This document shows, piece by piece, positions 61,682 to 64,000 of a DNA stretch of 64,000 bases (positions are counted from its first letter, which is position 1; every line of letters starts with the position of its first letter). The DNA is from Pardosa pseudoannulata. Taxonomy: Eukaryota > Arthropoda > Arachnida > Araneae > Lycosidae. The notes below the pieces were generated by a model. That model was not told the DNA's origin. It saw only the letters and a list, made by a program, of their open reading frames with translations, and searched no databases. Both the position numbers and the translations under genes were made by a program. The stretch is taken from contig CM063509.1 in the NCBI GenBank assembly GCA_032207245.1, forward strand, positions 105,888,021-105,952,020, written 5' to 3'.

Positions 61682-61740
61682 AAAGTAGTAAAGTACTGAG
61701 GGGAGCACTCTAGTTTAATCCCCCTTACCAAAATCAATCC

Positions 61741-61858
61741 TGGACTACTGTGTGGGTTCGATTCTCTATGAAAGACGAATGTTTGTAGCAGTTCGGAATC
61801 TGTTTTAAAGAGATTCCAGTCACATTAGAGCTTGTGCAACAACACAATCCAAAGTTCT
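61741..61858 (+). mobile_element. SINE family A, 5'-truncated diverged copy
   Basis: GTGGGTTCGATTCTCTATG matches the B-box end of the head. TGTTTGTAGCAGTTCGGAATC and AGTCACATTAGAGCTTGTG match the body of 24683-24856. Confidence 0.6.
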
Positions 61859-62176
61859 CCCATTCGAATCATTCGAAGTAATTGTCCATAAGATCAGCCC
61901 TATTAAAATGAGAGATAAGTTTTAAATAGTTTTGTACTATAATAAGAGATATTTGAGACAGCAGAGAATAGGAACAACAGGAAGTATAGAATACTCTGCT
62001 CAAATGAGCCGAGGTGCAAGAAATCTCTCTGTGTAGGGGCGACAACTACAATAAATTTTTGTTTTTCTTTGTTTTTCACAAGCAGCTAGCAATGCAGGCA
62101 GACATAACTTTATGCCAATGCAAGACTACGAAGCTGTTACTCATTTAGCACCACCCGAGGAGCATGTGTAGCTTAA

Positions 62177-62736
62177 CCCTCCGAGGAAAAAAAGTGTCTA
62201 AAAATACGCTAAAGTTTTACTGTGTCAGTGACCAAAGTGTTCTATGTTTTTTTACTTCACCCTTTTTCGAATACTGGAATGCGGAAAACCCACCCTCGTT
62301 ATTATTCCTCTACTTCCGGTTATAAATAGATATATAAATAGACATTATTGATTGTTAATTTTTAATACACATAAGGCTCGTCAAGTCTCGAAGATCACCC
62401 CAAAATACGAATAAAAATATTTTTAAGAGAATTATTTATATTTTTTTACGAAAGTCATCCAAGATATTTAAATGGTGCAATTAGAGATACATCTGTTACC
62501 GCAAATGAAATACTTTGAAATAGAGATTTACAAAGCCATTGAAAGCTATCAGCGTCTTTGTGCCTCAAAAAGTAGGGGTGCAGTTCCTAAATAATCGACC
62601 TGACCCTCCTACCTCAAAACTCCATGGGGGAAAGCACTGGCAAAAATGTACAATACATCCATTTTCGGAACGTTTCTGGAAGTCGAAAATTGTACGTGAC
62701 AACCGGCGGAATTGTACGTGCAAACCACTTAGAGGG
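62177..62736. mobile_element. Probable piggyBac-type element (560 bp)
   Basis: TTAA lies at 62173-62176 and 62737-62740. The ends are CCCTCCGAGGAAAA and, inversely, CCCTCTAAGTGG, a short imperfect match. The 140-codon frame 62539-62961 has no ATG and runs out of the element, so it is not called. Confidence 0.5.
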
Positions 62737-63153
62737 TTAAGGAATACTACGGACGAGAGTAGCATTACCCCCGCTGGGTTCTTTAATTTAGAAGTAGGGA
62801 CAAATCAGAAAACCCCTTCCGCCCCCAGAAGTATATCGTTTGAGAACTTGGAGGACATTGTGACCACGATCATATTTTACTTGCCCCAGCCGCCTTTACG
62901 AACACGACAGATATTAGGCTGCCTTTGCCGATTGAACTACCGTGGTTCACAGTATATTTAAAGTAATGATTTGACAATATACATTATCCTTAACAACAGA
63001 TGTTATACTTAGCAACAAATATTATGCTTAATATCTGTTGTTACAGTTTATGACCACAAGACGTTCTAGAGTTTTGTCAGTTTTAAATCTTGGTTACCAT
63101 CGACCTAACGTCTGGTTTCTTGATTGATATCGTTGGGACTTAATAAGGGCCGG

Positions 63154-63274
63154 TCTAACTAAAGTCGTTTAACCTTAAACCGCGATTAACACATGGCGCC
63201 AACCAATGGTGGGACGCAATTCTTCGTTTAAACAAAGATTAATCGCGGTTAGCCATTAAACGACTTTGGTGAGA
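63154..63274. mobile_element. ~120-bp palindromic element
   Basis: TCTAACTAAAGTCGTTTAAC at the left mirrors GTTTAATGGCTAACC from the right-hand strand. AAAGTCGTTTAA and CCGCGATTAA pair on both sides, giving arms of about 40 bases. No coding capacity. Confidence 0.8.
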
Positions 63275-63275
63275 T

Positions 63276-64000
63276 AGCATAAAAAATACATTGAAGCGAA
63301 TTTGTTCATTTGTTCCCTTCGGAGTGTTATACAAATCATGATTTGTAATGAAGACAGTTTATTCCCTAAGTAAAGGTTATCACAAACAGAAATTCTACGC
63401 TTTATTCATTACTGACTCTACTAATTTAAAATATATTAAAGGAGACCCAAACTCTGTCTGATCATAATTGAGTAGAGTTAATCATAGGTTAAACATCTTC
63501 CCTTTATATTGTAGATTAGTCCTAATTAAGAATAATTTTACTCATAAAGGGTGAGATAGGATGTATTTAAAATTTCTTCTCGAGATACAAGTATTACTTT
63601 TATACTTCATTAAGGGTTTTGCAGCACCCATATTAGGTCATATCGTTTACACAAATTGACAATTTACTATAATCAAATGATTAGCAGTAGCCAAACAGGG
63701 TAAGATAGGTATGTAATATATGTCAACTTTAGCCCTGAATATAGCTGTAGTTGTACACTATACATAAGAATAGGTCATTTTGATTCATTTTATAATGTAC
63801 GATGAGATAAAAGTTTTAAATTTTCTTTGATGCTCTGTGATATTTCCATGTTTCTGTGTACTACACCTTTTTTTTCTCACCGATTAAAAAAAATCTAATT
63901 CGTTATTACTATATAAGTTAATGAAGGAAAGATTATTATACAAAATTATGAGAGGATGACTTAAAACTGTCAGTGATATAAATCATAAGTGTTGCTCTGA
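63276..64000. other. No gene seen
   Basis: AT-rich sequence after the palindromic element. No repeat or exon recognised up to the window end. Confidence 0.45.

Noticed and set aside
62539..62961. 140-codon + strand frame
   Set aside because: It has no ATG (it would start at TTG), crosses the right end of a TTAA-flanked element, and contains no recognisable domain.

Overview
The window is AT-rich, intron-bearing nuclear DNA from an animal, most likely an arthropod. The evidence is one split gene with clear GT/AG introns, an intronless C2H2 zinc-finger gene, tRNA-derived SINEs, long TA microsatellites, and a dense nested population of short DNA transposons. Chelicerate or crustacean is a guess that sequence reading alone cannot settle. 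Nothing looks prokaryotic or viral.

The host genes are sparse. On the + strand, five exons between 44739 and 53585 encode a complete 175-residue PPPDE/DeSI-family cysteine peptidase closely resembling desumoylating isopeptidase 2. A poly(A) signal follows at 53778. On the - strand, 39536..38808 encodes an eight-finger C2H2 protein. Also on the - strand, a GC-richer TATA-type promoter near 7735 drives a tiny first exon (7652..7644). That exon joins in frame to 6004..5936 and spells a signal peptide; the rest of this secreted-protein gene was not found. A divergent + strand first exon (8105..8151) may share the promoter region.

Most of the remainder is transposon-derived. There are Helitrons with A|T insertion, CTAG ends and a 3' hairpin (13570-14545 on the - strand, 26013-27816, 48146-48800, 51018-51900). 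There are hAT elements with 8-bp target duplications (3812-4490, 10421-11536, 25773-28285, 56951-58127, and probably 55217-55920). piggyBac-type elements are flanked by TTAA (9722-10011, 29366-29980, 62177-62736, and a partial at 31128). Elements flanked by TA include pogo/Tigger types (22238-22701, 30533-32540), an element containing a THAP exon (36074-37587), and an unclassified element with ~50-bp inverted termini (18960-20505). A mariner remnant lies in the last intron of the DeSI gene. Several families of small foldback elements and SINEs are also present.

Tandem arrays of 60 to 330 bp units are frequent: 6740-7590, 16520-17870, 26737-27486, 29106-30213, 33698-34610 and 53788-54620. Some are interrupted by transposons, so the order of events can be read. 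The most informative nest is 25773-28285, where a hAT contains a Helitron that contains a second Helitron 5' end, a 195-bp array and two copies of a foldback element.
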